The notes: generated by a model not told the origin, from the sequence alone. DNA of 64,000 nucleotides from Scleropages formosus (GCF_900964775.1 NC_041806.1:38893638-38957637); one strand, 5' to 3'; shown: positions 35,661 to 49,424, counted from the first letter of the stretch. Numbers and translations are program-made.

Positions 35661-37225
35661 TAATTTCTTTATTACCTGCGATGTTATATACTATATTTTA
35701 TCGTATAGGATTGTCTATTGCAAGTGTTGTGTTTTTATGACCACTGGCTGTCACTTTCTCTTTATTGTCTTCGTCTGTAGCTAAATTGCTTGCAATACAA
35801 AGTGAAGGTTTTAAGGTGTGTCACTTTTTATTTCATTGAAAATCCACACAACTGCTGCAAGACAAGCATTTCTTCAGTGCATTCTTACATGCATCTTTTT
35901 TCAAGCCTGTCTCTCGATCATTATAGGTGGTGTAAAAGTGATAAAACTCAGTGTGAATCAGGGACGTAGTAGAAGTGTTGCTTTTTTGACTGACCGGGTC
36001 ATTTTTATAGCGTCGGGGTGCTGTGGGTATCTTTAATGAAGCTGTGTGCTCGTGGAGACTCACTGATGACTGTCGAGGCCCTCCGTGCCTACAAACTGCA
36101 TATGCTTTGATGAATGTATAGACAGTGAGGTCTTACACACTGCTCTTATTCAGGCGTGTCTGGCTGACCGCTGGCACGGCCCTCGTGTGTCAGGGTGTTT
36201 TAATAGACAGTTAATACAGAGAGAAGAAGGACATCATGTTTTTTGTACTTTGAATATGTAATTTAATCCTGCACCGTTATGGCTGTGGTTTTGGTAAGAA
36301 TACCAACTCTCCTAGCAGCCTAGTTTATTTAAGAAAGGAAAGGTTAATAAACTAAGTCTGCTCTTTCCTGAGAAATTGTGTGGATAATGAACTGTACTAA
36401 AGGCATTTGAAAGAAATCACTTACAGGTCGTATTATGATGTCTCGCTGGTTTTCCCTGAAAGAACTTCTCCACATGGTCTTTTCATCTTAAATGTTTGTC
36501 TTTGCTGCACAGTTGTATCTGTCTTTAAATAAATTAAATTTCTAAATCAACTAATCCAGATATATCAGGAACAAACACCGTAATGTAATAACGCTACTGT
36601 AACAACAACAGCACAACCTACAAATCTGATAAGTTGCCGCAACTTACCTCAAAGTTTACCCGCCTTCGTTAAATAAAGATGCCCTGAAAATAAGGCGAGA
36701 AAGAGGGAGTAATGTCTCTCCAAATGGATGCAGTGGTCAGTGATGGATAGCATATCATTAGTAATCATCTCCACTCCAATACAAATGAAGGGGCAGAGAG
36801 ACTAACAGTATAAACGGCCTGGGGCACTTACCTCCTGACTAATGGTGATGGCTCTGAAATGGATAACAAAGCACAAAGATGGCCTCAAGATTGCTTCAGA
36901 AATTGTCCTAAAACAATTAGGCCTCCTTTTTCCAATAGTCTTATTACCGACATCAATTGCTCTGTCGGTACAGGCATAAAGGTACTCATAATTTTAACAA
37001 CTTGGTTGGTATCTTCACAGAATCTCAAACCCGTTTTATTTCAGTAATCTTACATTATTGTTTAATTAGTTCAGTTGGGTCTTCCAATTATTCAGCTGAT
37101 CTTGTAAAACCAGTGAAACCAGTTAAAATATAGCACCAAAAATTGGCTGAATGATAAGGCATCATTAGTAAATATTAAATAAGATTAGTATCATTAACAT
37201 CAGTAAATATTAAGATATTAAAAAT
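35661..37225. other. intergenic, no gene seen
   Basis: Non-coding DNA beyond kcns3, mostly AT-rich, with no repeats I recognise. Confidence 0.4.
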
Positions 37226-37433
37226 ATGGACAGCTGGTAGCACAGTGGTTAGAGCTATTGCCTTTGGACCTAAAGATCTCAGGTTCCTTTCCTATTTCCA
37301 TTATTGGCTGTAGTACCCTTGAGCAAGATACATAGCCTCCACTAAAAATTACCTAGGTAAGTAAATGTAAGTACCTTAAAATAGTAAATCACTTTAGAGA
37401 AAAGCATCAGCTAAATGAACAAATGCTATGTAA
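37226..37433 (+). repeat. tRNA-like SINE, family B
   Basis: Head GACAGCTGGTAGCACAGTGG, GAGCAAGATACATAG block, tail CACTTTAGAGAAAAGCATCA. Confidence 0.8.
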
Positions 37434-38350
37434 ATTCATCACAATACCGTACCATTTTTCTGTACATTGAAAAACTCAAGTTTTTGTAAATGATGATGAT
37501 GTGGACTCTGACAAAATCTTTTGAAATGGGATTTTTGGGCTGTAAATGTTGCTGTTGAGCCTCTAATACTTCATGGTTATCAGCTTTTCAGTGTGCCACA
37601 AGAACTGTATAACCCAAAAAGAATCAGGTCAGCAGGAACAAAGGCAAATATGGATTTATGGGTTTTTGAAGGTTTAGAGCCAAGGACGGCATTGAAATTG
37701 TGTCATGTTACATCTAAGTTTTGTCCACTCCAGTGGCTCAGATACAGTAGTCATATCAAATGTCACAAAGCCTAGAAGGGTTCAGAAGTTTTATTTGATA
37801 CTAAAACTTCTAAAGCTTCTAAAATATACTCATTGCATATCTACCAGATACTGGCATCAACAGGGTGTTATTATACACCACCAACAAAGGATGACTACAT
37901 TCCTTTTAGCTTCCTAACCACCCTCTCACTACTTCATGTAAATACTGTAGAGAGTAAACATTTTCCCGGAGACAGAAGAGGCGAGATCAATGAGTAAGTA
38001 GTCTGGAAATGTGCGTGGAATGTGTTTATTATGCTCATTCTGTAACTGTGTGGCCACAACCACTTCCCTTTTATTATGTCTTTTCTGAAAACAACATTAA
38101 TATCATATCACACGGAAGCATTCATACAGGAAGTGAGCTGAACCTGTTCTGGTTAGGTGTGTTTTACTGTCAGCTATTGGCTTGGGGTAGAAACACAGGT
38201 TGCTTTGGCTCAGTAACAAACATTTTATAAAACAGAATGCTGAAGAAGATTACAATTATAAATAATGAATTAACTAGAAAAAGTTTGTATCTTCAAAGAT
38301 GTTTAAGTCAAGCGTTTGTATTACAAGAGTCCAGCGTATTTGTGAGAGTC
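37434..38350. other. intergenic, no gene seen
   Basis: No supportable feature; ORFs of 70-85 codons here look random. Confidence 0.4.
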
Positions 38351-38576
38351 TATTGAAAAATTAAGGGGGTACAGTGGCACAGCGGGTTTGGCCTGTACCT
38401 GCTCTCTAGTGGGTCTGGGGTTTGAGTCCCCCTTGGGGTGCCCTGTGATGGACTGGTGTCCCGTCCTGGGTGTGTCCCCTCCCCTTCCAGCCTTGCGCCC
38501 TGTGTTGATGGGTTAGGCTCCGGTTTGCCGCGACCCCCGCAGCCTCAGTCAATCTGTGTGCGTGTACTGAAAAATT
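38351..38576 (+). repeat. SINE-A copy 10 with target-site duplication
   Basis: Element 38363-38564, head ACAGTGGCACAGCGGG, B box GGGTTTGAGTCC, with a short GTGTGCGTGT tail. The duplication TAYTGAAAAATT (38351-38362 and 38565-38576) differs at one of 12 bases. Confidence 0.9.
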
Positions 38577-41011
38577 GGGGTGTTCCTTTTTTTTTCTAAA
38601 AAATGTAACCTAAGCTTTAAGGTCATGGAAGTCATGGAAAGGCAGAGAACAGAAAAGTAAAGCAGCTGAGTAGGTCGCAGCTTGTAGTGCGCTCTTTTTG
38701 TCGTTTGACTCACGTTTCTGCTCAAAACCAAAAGGAGCAGTTTTCTTTCATGATCAGTGGGGTTGCATGCCGAGTCTGACACAGAAAGAGGACAGGACTC
38801 TCTTCCGTTAATATAGATAAATGAATGAAGCCTCCTGAGTGCAACCTCCTGTTCCAGCAGAGCTATCCACTAAATAACTGTGGCCGTGAGCGCCAAGTGA
38901 ACAGCTATGACCATTTTATCCCATCAGCTCAGTCTCTTGGGAGTACAGTAGTGTATAAAGAGCTTTCCTGATAATTAAACTTGAGTTAAAAAAAAAATAG
39001 GTTTCAGCCATGCATTAGGTGACACTGCCAATTTTTTGGAATTAATTTTATATCCCAAGCGGAGATGTACAAACCATCGTACTAATAGAAAATTACTTTT
39101 ATTTTACAAGAACATACTGTATAATTGCTATAATGATGATTATGATCACTTTACAGATTTTGTATTCATTTGGAGGATAATCAGAGTTACTGGATTAGAA
39201 GAAAGGAAGGAGATTCTACAATTAGAGATTTGTGACATAAAGACTGCTTTAAAATATCTGATTCTGATGTTGTATCATGCCAGTTCTGTTTGAATTCTGG
39301 CTTAATCATATTTTGGATTTTTGTATTAGAAATGTATATATTTTCATTTTTCTCATTAGGAAACCCTTTACTAATTATCACGTGTGGTTAACCTGACCAC
39401 TGAAATCAGCTCTAAGGAGTAAAGCAGCTATGAAAATTGCACCACGTATTCGTCAGCAAAATCCTTACATAGCCTAGCAATTAAATGTGCTTTAAAATAT
39501 AGCAGCTAATAAATAAAGTAGAAGCAGTAAAGAAATCGTAAAGGCAGAGAGATGGTGCTCAGTCATTACACATTTAATTAAGTATCTGAATTATATCTGA
39601 TAGATTACATTCAGCAGGTAATTGCAGCCCAGCACTTAAGCCAACAAGGCTGAAAATGTGCTGGTGGATGTATTGGTAAGAAACACCTAGGAAAGCCCAC
39701 CACAGGGACCCATCACTGAGAAAGTAGCAGAAAACTGGAGATGCTTTGCTGCCGACAACTGAATCGAATGTTAAGCGCTTAGCAGAACTCTGTGAAAAAT
39801 TTATCTTGATAACTAGGTGATAGTTTGAGGACCTCTTATTCCTTGCCTGTGTTGTTTATTTCCAGTTGATAACAGATGTTTGAGCTTGTGCAGCAGAGAA
39901 AACCAGTCAGAATTCCGGAATAACTCCCCCACAGTCCTCTGGCAAAAATAATGCTTAAAAGTCCTTACATATAAGCCCAAAATGGCATTGATAATCAAAT
40001 AATCTTCTTTAGCATTTCATTAGAGATGGTTATCATAAGCCTACTAAGTCGAGAAACAAACAAAGCTTAATTTTTCATTTCTGTACATCTAAGATACATT
40101 TTTGTGTGTTTTCAGTAGTGATTTTGCAGAAATATAGTGTTGCATGACTTCACTATTTATTCTTTTATCACAATTGCATATCACAGAAACTGAACTAAAT
40201 TAAATATAACTGGATTTATGATTAGAGTGTTTCTGGATTAAGTTTAAGATTGGCCATTGCAGTAATACAGTGAAGTACTGTATTTTTCTTTTGTCTCTAG
40301 ATGTCTGCTACATCATTTGGACAGTACCATTTTTGGATATCGATTCTCTGATTGTCTATTCTGCCAAATGGAGAGCAGCATTTTTAAGTACGTCTGGCCC
40401 AGTGTTATAGGTTTACACACACTGGCATTAGGGAAGAATTAGATTATTTCAAAGAACAAAGGTTTGGCCTTTCCCCACAGCATCCTATTTTTGAAGAACA
40501 ACAACATTTAATTATTATTTGGCACTGTAGCATGTCAAATTTGCCAGAAGGTTAAAACCCTTCATGAGTTTTCATTTTTAAAGCGACTGATGGAAAAAGT
40601 TATTGATTTCGTAATTTATTTTCTTCTACTGAACTCAAATGTCCTACCTTCATGGATCAATGGATGTTTCAGTGTGTATTTTTGAATTTTTGTGTTTTCC
40701 CAATATATTCCCCTTTCTGCAAGTTCCTCAGTACAGTACAAAAGTATAGCATTATTTAGACATTACATGTAAGACTACAAGGTCACACTGAGAGATGCTA
40801 TTGTCAGTACATATTTGGGATGCACAAAATGTTTGCAAACAGTATAAAGTGCTATGACACAGCCTGTGTATTAAGTGGTAACTGCTTTACTGCTATGTCT
40901 TTGATCTCTTTAAGCTGATGTTCATAAGATGTCTGCAGGGTGCACTTGTACACCAAGTTCAAACTATTTTTGTACTAAAATTACATTCAAAAAAGCCGAC
41001 TCAGGACACAC
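38577..41011. other. intergenic, repeat-poor, no gene seen
   Basis: 2.4 kb of non-coding, mostly AT-rich DNA without recognisable repeats. It could contain regulatory sequence of kcns3 or rdh14, but nothing specific is visible. Confidence 0.4.
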
Positions 41012-41209
41012 ATCGCCTGAAACCACTTGTCCTGAGTGGGGTCATGGCGAGCTAGAGCGTGACCCTGCGACACAGGGTGCAAAGCTGAGGGGGGAAGGGA
41101 CACCCAGGACAGAACGTCAATCCGTTGCAAGACACCCCAGGCGGGGCTCAATCTCCAGACCTGCCACACAGCAGGCAGCGGCCAAACCCGCTGCGCCACT
41201 GTGCCCCCT
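41012..41209 (-). repeat. SINE-A copy 11 (old)
   Basis: Body and reversed promoter boxes are present but diverged. The CA tail is reduced to a few bases. Confidence 0.82.
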
Positions 41210-41719
41210 GCCAGTTTAGGGCATTGCTGCTAAACCCCAGAGCCCTCAGACACATTACTAGGTGCCTATAGCCCTTCAGAGATCCTTATTGTCTCTATGA
41301 CACTTTGACAAAATTAACAGAAAAGGAGGTAAAGGATGGGAAGGGTAATGTCACTCATCGTCACTGGTTGCAAGAACAAGGCTGGGGAGAAAGATCCTTA
41401 AGGTATGAGAAAATTAGTTGATGATGCCTGAGTAAGCCAGCTAGATGATTCTCTTTCTTTCAAAAATGAGTTTAATTCAAAATACACCAAAAGATTGGCA
41501 GTAGTAGATGTGACGTACTGTTTTGCTCCACTTGTTGTCTTGTGTGTTCTTCAGATGCTTTAGGGAATGGGGTGTGCATGTGTATGTGTATATGTATAAA
41601 GGACATGTACAACTGTTTCTGGCATGTGTGTTGCAGGTTGTGTTACTGTGATTCTGACCTTACTTTTATTCACTGATTGAAAACCTCAAGCTAAGGGTTA
41701 ACAGCAGAATCCATGAAGG
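41210..41719. other. intergenic, no gene seen
   Basis: Non-coding spacer, no feature. Confidence 0.35.
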
Positions 41720-41880
41720 CAGCTCTTAGTGTAGTGGTTAGAGCTGCAGCCTTTGGCTGCAGAAATTGTACCCTTGAGCAAGGTACTTACTTAAAATTGC
41801 CAAGCTTTATGAATGGGTAAATAAGTGCAGCTTAAAAGCAGTTTAACATTGTAAGTTGCTTCGGAGAAAAGTGTTGTAAA
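41720..41880 (+). repeat. tRNA-like SINE, family B
   Basis: Head GTGTAGTGGTTAGAGCTGCAG, GAGCAAGGTACTTAC block and tail AAGTTGCTTCGGAGAAAAG. The B-box region is partly deleted. Confidence 0.72.
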
Positions 41881-43445
41881 AGAGCAAAGATACCACAATG
41901 TCTTTGCCTCTAGGAATCTGGAAATTGCTTCTTCCCTTTTCAAAATTATGCTCCATTTCAGTGGTGTGGTGGTGTTTGTTCCAGCAGATGATGGGCAGAG
42001 TGGTTGGCGTCACATGGGCTCATCTGTGCAGATTGAACACGGAACTAGCTGAAACCACTCATTAGGCTGTGGCTTGTGCCTCCTAGCAATGTCAATTAAT
42101 AATGAGCTGGGTGTTGTTACTTTCCTGAAGTAGGGATTTTATACAATGTAAAACATGGGCAAGGTGCATGCTGTCAGAGTTTGTTATATTTTTCATTTAA
42201 GTTATATACCATTGGTTTTCTCTTAAATGCCATGCTTCATTGATTATGTGTCTTGCTTTGTCTTGTTGTTTATGTTGTCTTGTCTTTGTTGTTTATGTGA
42301 AGCAGAAGGAGAAAAGACTGAAAATCTATCTGGTGAGAATGCTGAACTTGAGAATGACCTTTGCTCATGTAGAATTTCCAAGTATTTATTTTTATTTTAA
42401 ATGTTGTACAGAATGCTGTTGGTTTTTGTTTATAATTTTTAGAAGGTTAGAGCCTAATTATTTTGCTTTCCCACTAAGAATGATGTTTTAAGCACAAAAA
42501 AAATACGTGCAAGTATTGAATTGGAAGCATGTAGAGCTGAACTGAGCTTCTTAAAGTTTCCTCTAAGTATCAGAATCTTACAAATAGTTGTGCTACAGAA
42601 GAAGAAAAACTTTGGAAGAACAAACTTTGGATAAGTATGCACAATACCTATGTTGTGAACTTGATTAAGTGAAGCCAAAAATAGGAGACCAATCTTGATT
42701 GGACAGATTCCACAGTAGCCGGAGAGTGAGATCAGCCTCCCTCTGGGTAAATATATTGCTGACAGTTTTCCCCTTAATTCAGATGTAAGGACTGGCAAGG
42801 TATGGGCACCGAGAGTAAAACCTGACAGCGCTCTTTACAATATCACTTTGCTGCTGTTCACAACACAGCGATGGGGTTGAAACCATCTGGAGTGTCCCGT
42901 ACTGATGAATGTTGATGACCGCGACGTGCCGGCACTTGCCGCAGTATCACTGACAACACTTGAGTGCGAACGGACAGCCACAGCGCAGCAGGAGGACCCG
43001 GTGGAAGGTCTCCATGAATATTTTCAACCTGCAGTCTTGACCTCATGCACTGAGCGTCCTTCATATCAAGGTCTTTATAAAGTGCTGTTGTTGCACTGCG
43101 CTAACCTTGACTGAGAAATTTTAATCGACTAACCGATTTTTCTTGTCTGTTGATGGTCGGGGTTAAGAGAAGCTGTAAGGAAATTTGTCTTCAGTGTCAC
43201 AGGGGTCAAAATGTCTTTCTTTAGAAGAAGGTGGTAAATCTGCCTGCATGTTAGGGTGTAAGTACAGTATATCCATTATATACCCTTTGGTTATAAGTCT
43301 GCAGATAGAAGCATCATTCTTAGAAGCTGTTGGGGAAAAAAAAATCACTTTTATCTACAGTATGTCTGAGACAAAAAGATAAATCTGCCTCTAAATCCTG
43401 TTAATTTGGAACCAAAGGCTAACGTCTCTTTTGAAATCACACGTT
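41881..43445. other. intergenic, no gene seen
   Basis: Non-coding DNA; an ORF at 42240-42491 is low-complexity Cys/Phe/Leu sequence without homology that I recognise. Confidence 0.4.
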
Positions 43446-43635
43446 CGTTGAAACCACTTGTCCCAAGCAGGGTCACAGCAAACCAGAGCCTAACCTGGGA
43501 AAACAGGGCACGAGGGACACACCCAGAACAGGACGCCAGTCTGCCACAAGGCACCCCAAGCAGGACACGAACCCCAGATCCACCAGAGAGCAGGATCCAG
43601 CCAAGCCTGCTCTGCCACTATGCTACCATGTCCCC
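43446..43635 (-). repeat. SINE-A copy 12 (old)
   Basis: GAAACCACTTGTCCCAAGCA, then the body with a short deletion and a reversed B box (GGACACGAACCCC). The CA tail is lost. Confidence 0.82.
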
Positions 43636-44502
43636 TTCTTTTCAAATCTGTGTTTCTGTTCCCATAAGGTCAACCAGAGCTTTCTGACAAGTTTATCTTG
43701 CCATGAAGAAAACGAGGGAATGTCTATTAATTGACTGTACAGAGTTCAAAGAGTTCTATGTCCAAAACAAAAGGGATTAATTTGTGGTGTTCTTGACCTC
43801 GGCGGTAAAGGGATTCTTCATGCTGTGCTAGGGGAGCCAACAACCACTATGAAGATGAGTCCCTAAGAACTGCAACTGTGCATTATTTTCAAAAGAAATC
43901 ACACAACGAGAAAAAAAAAAAAAAAATCAGTACATCCTGAGACATAAAACTAAGAAGAAGGTAAACTAAAACTCTATTGATCTAGGTAGACGTTGCAGGG
44001 TAAAAGGTCATGAGAATTTCAAATGTGGAATATATGCAGTGCTTCTTGTTTCCCTTATATCACCGCAAAATTATTTAATGAGAAGCAGTCTTTCTCATTT
44101 GACATAATAGCTGTGTAATGACCAAATCATGAGTTTATTAGAAAAAAGGAACTAGTGGAGATGCAAAAATAAGTGAACCCCAAGCTGCATAGTTAAACCA
44201 AATAGGCAAGTAGAATCAGGTGTGTAAGTCAGAATCAATTGTTCATTTTACATTTACATTTACATTTTACATTTCCATTTCATGTTTATTTTAATATTTA
44301 GGATTTAGATTTTATGAGTTTATTTTAATATACAAGAATAATGACCATCCCCACTGGGCTCATGTACTTTGAAGCAGCGGTGTGTTTAGTATATCACATT
44401 TAGGCTTATTAATACATTCACGCATACATACACATCAGTGTCAGACTTCACCTGTATTTAAACATGGTTATCAAATACAATCTGTCTAATGTATCAAAGA
44501 AT
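43636..44502. other. intergenic, with a TTTACA-rich low-complexity patch
   Basis: Non-coding. At 44243-44290 the sequence repeats TTACATTT-like units, similar to the degenerate tail of family B SINEs. Confidence 0.45.
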
Positions 44503-44707
44503 GGGGGGTGCGGTGGCGCAGTGGGTTGGACCGGGTCCTGCTTTGTGGTGGGTCTGGGGTTCGAGTCCCTCTTGGGGTGCCTTGCGATGGACTGGCGTCC
44601 CGTCCTGCGTGTGTCCCCTCCCCCTCCGGCCTTACACCGTGTTGCCGGGTTCAGCTCCGGTTCCCCGTGACCCCGTATGAGACAAGCGGTTCAGAAAGTG
44701 TATGTGT
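44503..44707 (+). repeat. SINE-A copy 13 (near consensus)
   Basis: One of the best preserved copies: A-box region GGTGGCGCAGTGGGTTGG, B box GGGTTCGAGTCC, end GACAAGCGGTTCAGAAAGTG, then a very short TG tail. TCAAAGAA-type sequence flanks it on both sides, an imperfect duplication. Confidence 0.92.
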
Positions 44708-45409
44708 GTCAAAGAAATGCGTTCAGTAACGTGCAGCCTTTTAAGATAGAAAGTCAGTGACATGACTTTGAAGGGCACTGATATAGAGGGTGCTGATGTT
44801 GAGATGTGAGGGAAATTAAGCCTTTTTCTGTATTGTTTCTAGTAGTTTATTGATCAATTTTCTCCACAGACAAGCAACACTGTGGAGTTGTGGAGATGAG
44901 TTGCTTCAAGTGCAGATCCATCCCACTTTCCGAACCCTGGACTGTATTCCGAGAAGCTTTTCGGGGAAGATTTCTGCTACTGCTTTTATGAGCAGAGTAG
45001 CCACAAGAGAGACTAATGTGAAGATGCAGTAAAACCAAACAGATCTGTAGCACATCCCCTCTCCACAGATGGCAGCCCCTCTGTCCCAGCAGTGGGTGTC
45101 CTCTCCTGCCCCTTGCCCAGATTGCCCCTGGGCCTGAACGGGGAGAGGAGAAGCCTGAGCTTATGGGCAACAGAGTTGTCCTTTCTATGTGCAGGTGTTC
45201 AATGTTGCTGTGATTTCAGGGCCGGTTGAGGAAAGATCCCTTTATATACACAGCTGTAAGGAAAACATGGCACGGTTTCTTGAGAATTTATCTTCTGTAC
45301 TCATTAATCCAAGCACTTGTGTATTTTCCTCTAATATTTTTCAATCTGTCTTGGAAATAATGTCTGGTGTTTTCCAAAGCCAAAAACAAGAGACTCCATC
45401 CATCATCAA
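44708..45409. other. intergenic, no gene seen
   Basis: Non-coding spacer. No feature supported. Confidence 0.35.
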
Positions 45410-45586
45410 GAGCCTCTTGTCCCAACGAGCTGGAGCCTCACCCAGCAACACAGGGTGCAAGGTTGAAGGGGGAGGTGACACACCCAGGATGGGACACCAG
45501 TTCATTGCAAGGCACCCCAAGCAGGGCTCGAACCCCAGACCCGCCACACGGCAGGCATCGGCTGAACCCACCATGCGCCCCCCTTT
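45410..45586 (-). repeat. SINE-A copy 14 (tail-truncated)
   Basis: Body from CTTGTCCCAACGAGCTGGAG to the reversed B box GGGCTCGAACCCC and head. No CA tail. Confidence 0.85.
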
Positions 45587-46589
45587 AGCAGAAGACTCAT
45601 TTGGGTACATTTGGCAAAACAGTATGTGTGTTACGAAATACTGTTTTCTTTGTTGAACAATTAAAAATCGTTTTAAAAATCAAAATGGCCTTACGCTTAC
45701 AAAATACACAAGGACAGAACATGAACGTTCAGAACAGGGTCTGACAAGATATACAGTATTTTAGAGAGTTTTGTGCAAAGCCATCTTCATCAAAGTGACA
45801 CAAAGTGCAAAAAAAAGTGCTGAAAATCCCATTTGGGCAGCAGCAAAGGTTAATGTTCAACGCTGACAGGCTATAAGGCAGACGGAAGTGAAAACATCAG
45901 TCTTGTTTATCCCTTTTTCTCCCTAGAAGCTGGGAAGTTCAGCTCTCATTCTGTCCAGTTCAAGCAAGAGCAGCAGAGAGGGAAAGCAGAGAACCGGTGA
46001 GGACATCGCCAATGAAGGCGGCCTTTGGGGCAATTAATCTCCGTTTCTTGGCTTTCCTGAAATTCCGCTTTCTTCCTGCAATAATTACAAATAATCAGAG
46101 CTGTAATCAGGGTTGTTAATCTTCTCCACTCATTTCTCTCCACACATTCTCATTTATAGGCTCTTCACTGAGATGTGCTGCATCACTGAAATTTTCCAAA
46201 CATTGCTCATCATTCTCCTCAACAGTTAAAATGATTAGAATCAATGGGTATGAATTTTTTTATAAATTTCTGGTTCGTGCATTCCATACAGTATTCAATA
46301 CACCACCACAGTATGTCTTAAATAACTGATGTTGCTCCAGCACCATGCCCATCCATCACATAACTGAGTTCATTCATTTCACGAAGTCACCCTGTTAGGC
46401 AAATTCCCATTGTGACAGGGTCAGATTACCATTATTTCTAATTGAAAAAAAAATAATTGTCATGATTCCAGCTCAGTGAGCAGAGCAATTATGATATATA
46501 TTTTACATCCAATTTGGGTTTAGCAATGCCGCAACATCTGAGAACTTGTAGTGAAGATAAGAATAAGAATCGCATGTCTACCGCTATGT
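45587..46589. other. intergenic, no gene seen
   Basis: Non-coding spacer without a feature. Confidence 0.35.
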
Positions 46590-46690
46590 CTCTTTCTCCT
46601 AACGTAATGCACAAATTGTATTTTTGAGATGTACGTCGCTTTGGAGAAAAGCGTCTGCTAAATGAATACTTATAAATGTAGATGTAATGA
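46590..46690 (+). repeat. SINE tail-like repeat (CATTTAGCAGA family)
   Basis: ACGTCGCTTTGGAGAAAAGC followed by GTCTGCTAAATGAATA and ATAAATGTAGATGTAA, the common teleost repeat end. The head is not recognised. Confidence 0.65.
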
Positions 46691-47714
46691 GGCCCTGTGG
46701 TCTTTGAATAATATTGCCTGTCTCACTTGTACACTGTCAGTGCTTTTTCTTCTAATAAACCTGTTTAAAGTATTGTGATTTTGTGTTTCAATAAATTGTT
46801 CAATCAATAACATACAGCAGTTGGAAGAAGACCAGCGGCCAGTAGAAAATATTTTAAAACGAATTACAGCACTCATTTAGAAACACTTCTAATTTTCTGT
46901 GGAGTGAAGACGAGCTGAAAAAAAGGTTAGTTGAGTAAAAAAAACAGAATAAACTGCTAGGCTGATGTGAAATAGAACTAATTACGGCTGTTACTCTCAG
47001 TACGTTGAGCAGCAGGGCTACAAACGTCAAAGAATTTCTCAGATGGGTTTTCAGTCTTTTCGGCCAAGGGAGCAATGGGGCAAGAGACAGGGGACACAAG
47101 CACAGGGAAGGAGATTTTGAGGTTCATGAATTGAAAGACCTTGGAGGTCAGGCAGAAGCGTGTCATCCATCTCCTTGTGCGGCTGGGTGATGATGCGATG
47201 GGCCGACTCATCATAAAACAAATGACCAAAGTCTGGTTTTGCCCCCCAAAAATCACAGCCGGCTGTAAAAGTGCAGCACGGACAGTGTCCGAGTGCCGCC
47301 TCATGCACCGCAGTTCCACTGCAAATGAGAGGGGATTTATTGATTAATTAAGATTGCGTTACCTTGTGGGATTGTTGATGGAATTGGAGGCTGGGCCAAT
47401 GAGGAAAATATGAGCTGACCTTGATGAAAAACATGACTGTTAAATGAACCTTAACATTTTAAAAGGACTATTGACTACAGTTTAATTCAGCTGCCTTATC
47501 GGTATCTTTGGACACGTCATTGCTTTATTCCTTACTGTCAGCAAAACCTTTTCCTAAACTTTGGCAGAATTTCATCGAATTTATCACAATGATACTATGA
47601 TACATTATTTAAAGATAAAATGTTACCAGTTAAAAACAGATTTAGGAGTTCAGAGTAAAAGATACTGACATTCATGCATTTTAAACAAACATGAGGACAG
47701 TCACCCATCTGTCC
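46691..47714. other. intergenic, no gene seen
   Basis: A relatively GC-balanced, unique-looking stretch (about 46980-47340) lies inside. Overlapping ORFs of 60-113 codons on both strands have no recognisable domain. Confidence 0.35.
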
Positions 47715-47790
47715 AGTATCAATAACTGCTTGTCCAATGCAGGGTTGCGGAGGTATGGAGCCTATCCTAGAAGCAGCACACCCATCTATA
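47715..47790 (-). repeat. degraded dispersed repeat (GGATAGGCTCC family)
   Basis: CTGCTTGTCCAATGCAGGGT and GGAGCCTATCCTAGAAGCA mark the fragment. Confidence 0.55.
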
Positions 47791-47805
47791 GGCCTTTTAA
47801 ATTCC

Positions 47806-48012
47806 ATACCATTTATTCGTTTAGTTGATGCTTTTCTCCAAGGTGACTCAGAACTGCTGAGTGAGCTACCTACAATTACCTACCCATTTATATGGCTGGT
47901 TAATTTTACTGGAGTAATTTAGGGTAAGTGCGTTGCTACAGCTGGAGGCGGGAATCAGACCTGCAACCTTTGGATCTAAAAGCAACAGCTATAACCACTA
48001 CGCTGCCTCTTA
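47806..48012 (-). repeat. tRNA-like SINE, family B
   Basis: Reverse orientation: TTTATTCGTTTAGTTGATGC tail, GGTTAATTTTACTGGAGTAA block, and reversed tRNA-like head ACCACTACGCTGCC. Confidence 0.8.
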
Positions 48013-49104
48013 AACACATTCTTTCTGAATACCAGGTGTGGGAAGTGTCTGTGGGATTCTCACGCTGCCTTTATTTCTGTAGGAGCCTGTAAATATACAA
48101 GATCAGCCTGGATGCATTAATTACTTTATACGTACACAAGTCACAGCGCAATCTCACACACACACACACACATACGTATTCACTCTCACGCATACAAGCA
48201 TTAAGGGCAGTTTGGAATCACCCCCTTCGCATTTGTACTGCGCGAGGAAAGTGGAGCACACAGAGGAACACTGAAGAAACCCGCGCAAAAATGGGTATGT
48301 TGTAAATGTTTGGAAAAATACAGTAAAAAGTCCATAAATGGAAAACAGCTGTGTGTGTGTCATCTTTGTGTGTTAGGGGTCTGAGAGAAGGGTCTGTCTT
48401 GAGTTAGAGATGGTCGAAGGCACTTTGGATAGCTTTACGGCACACGGCGGCTGCATTTATCAGCCGTACGGAAAGAATGCTGCAGCACGGAGGAGCGATG
48501 AACAGCATCGCTGCAGGGTTCATGTGGACCCCAGCAACACACATGCCTGGGAGGCCATTCTTTATCCTGGAAGGATGCTGTTTATATTTTACCACTTAAA
48601 TGAAGGAGTCTCTTTAACACACGCACACACAAACAGAAACGCACACGCAAACATGTGCAGATATGTTTTCCCACAATGCATTGCGGAACAGCGGCTGACT
48701 CAGCAGCTAATGCTGGTGTTGGCAGGGCCCCGGAGACCGGAGCAGTATGAACCCATCATGATTTAAGTTGCTGCACTTGGCATTGGCATTTGGCTTCCCT
48801 CTGAGGTCTGGACATCAATAACTCTCAAAGTTAATCACACGAGTGCTTATTTTGCTATTCCATCATGCAGCAAAATGCAAGAACAATCCAGAAGGCATTA
48901 ATGAGTGTCTGCCGTTCTTTATAACAGCAGTGCAAAATCAGCATTGTGCAATAAAGCTTTGACACTCTGAATTTTTTTGTTTAATCACATTTAGATGCTT
49001 TATGTATGCTTTGTGTATTTATTTTATTGTAAATTGCCACCAATTATGTACAGCTCATAAAGAATATGAAAACTTCGGGAGAAAATAATCCCTCTTTCAT
49101 CAAA
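48013..49104. other. intergenic, no gene seen
   Basis: Non-coding, with small CA tracts at 48155-48172 and 48620-48650. No gene. Confidence 0.4.
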
Positions 49105-49424
49105 TGGTTGTCCAGTTTATGGTCACAGTGGTGTGGAGCCTATCCCAGGAGCATAGGGTGTGAGACAAAGTATGCACTGGATGGAATTCCACACTTCCAC
49201 TCTATCGGCATACTCACAGACTCTCAAACACCTTCACACAGTAAGGGCAATTTATAAAGACCAATTGAAAAGTCTGGATTGTATGAGGAAACCAGAGCAC
49301 CTGGCGAAAACCCCGCAAACACATGGAGAACACGTGGAACTGGACTCAAATCCACACCTCCGTATAGAGTATCAGAACCGAGAGGCACCGGCTCAACCCA
49401 TTGTGCCATCATGCTGCCCTCTCG
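49105..49424 (-). repeat. degraded GGATAGGCTCC repeat joined to V-type SINE block
   Basis: GTGGAGCCTATCCCAGGAGC (49133) is followed by AGGGCAATTTATAAAGACC, a GGAGAACACGTGG block and a reversed tRNA-like head. The order matches one compound repeat in minus orientation. Confidence 0.6.

Noticed and set aside
46978-47319. ORFs on both strands in a GC-balanced stretch
   Set aside because: No recognisable domain, no splice context, and open frames overlap on both strands. Might be conserved non-coding DNA, but I cannot support it.
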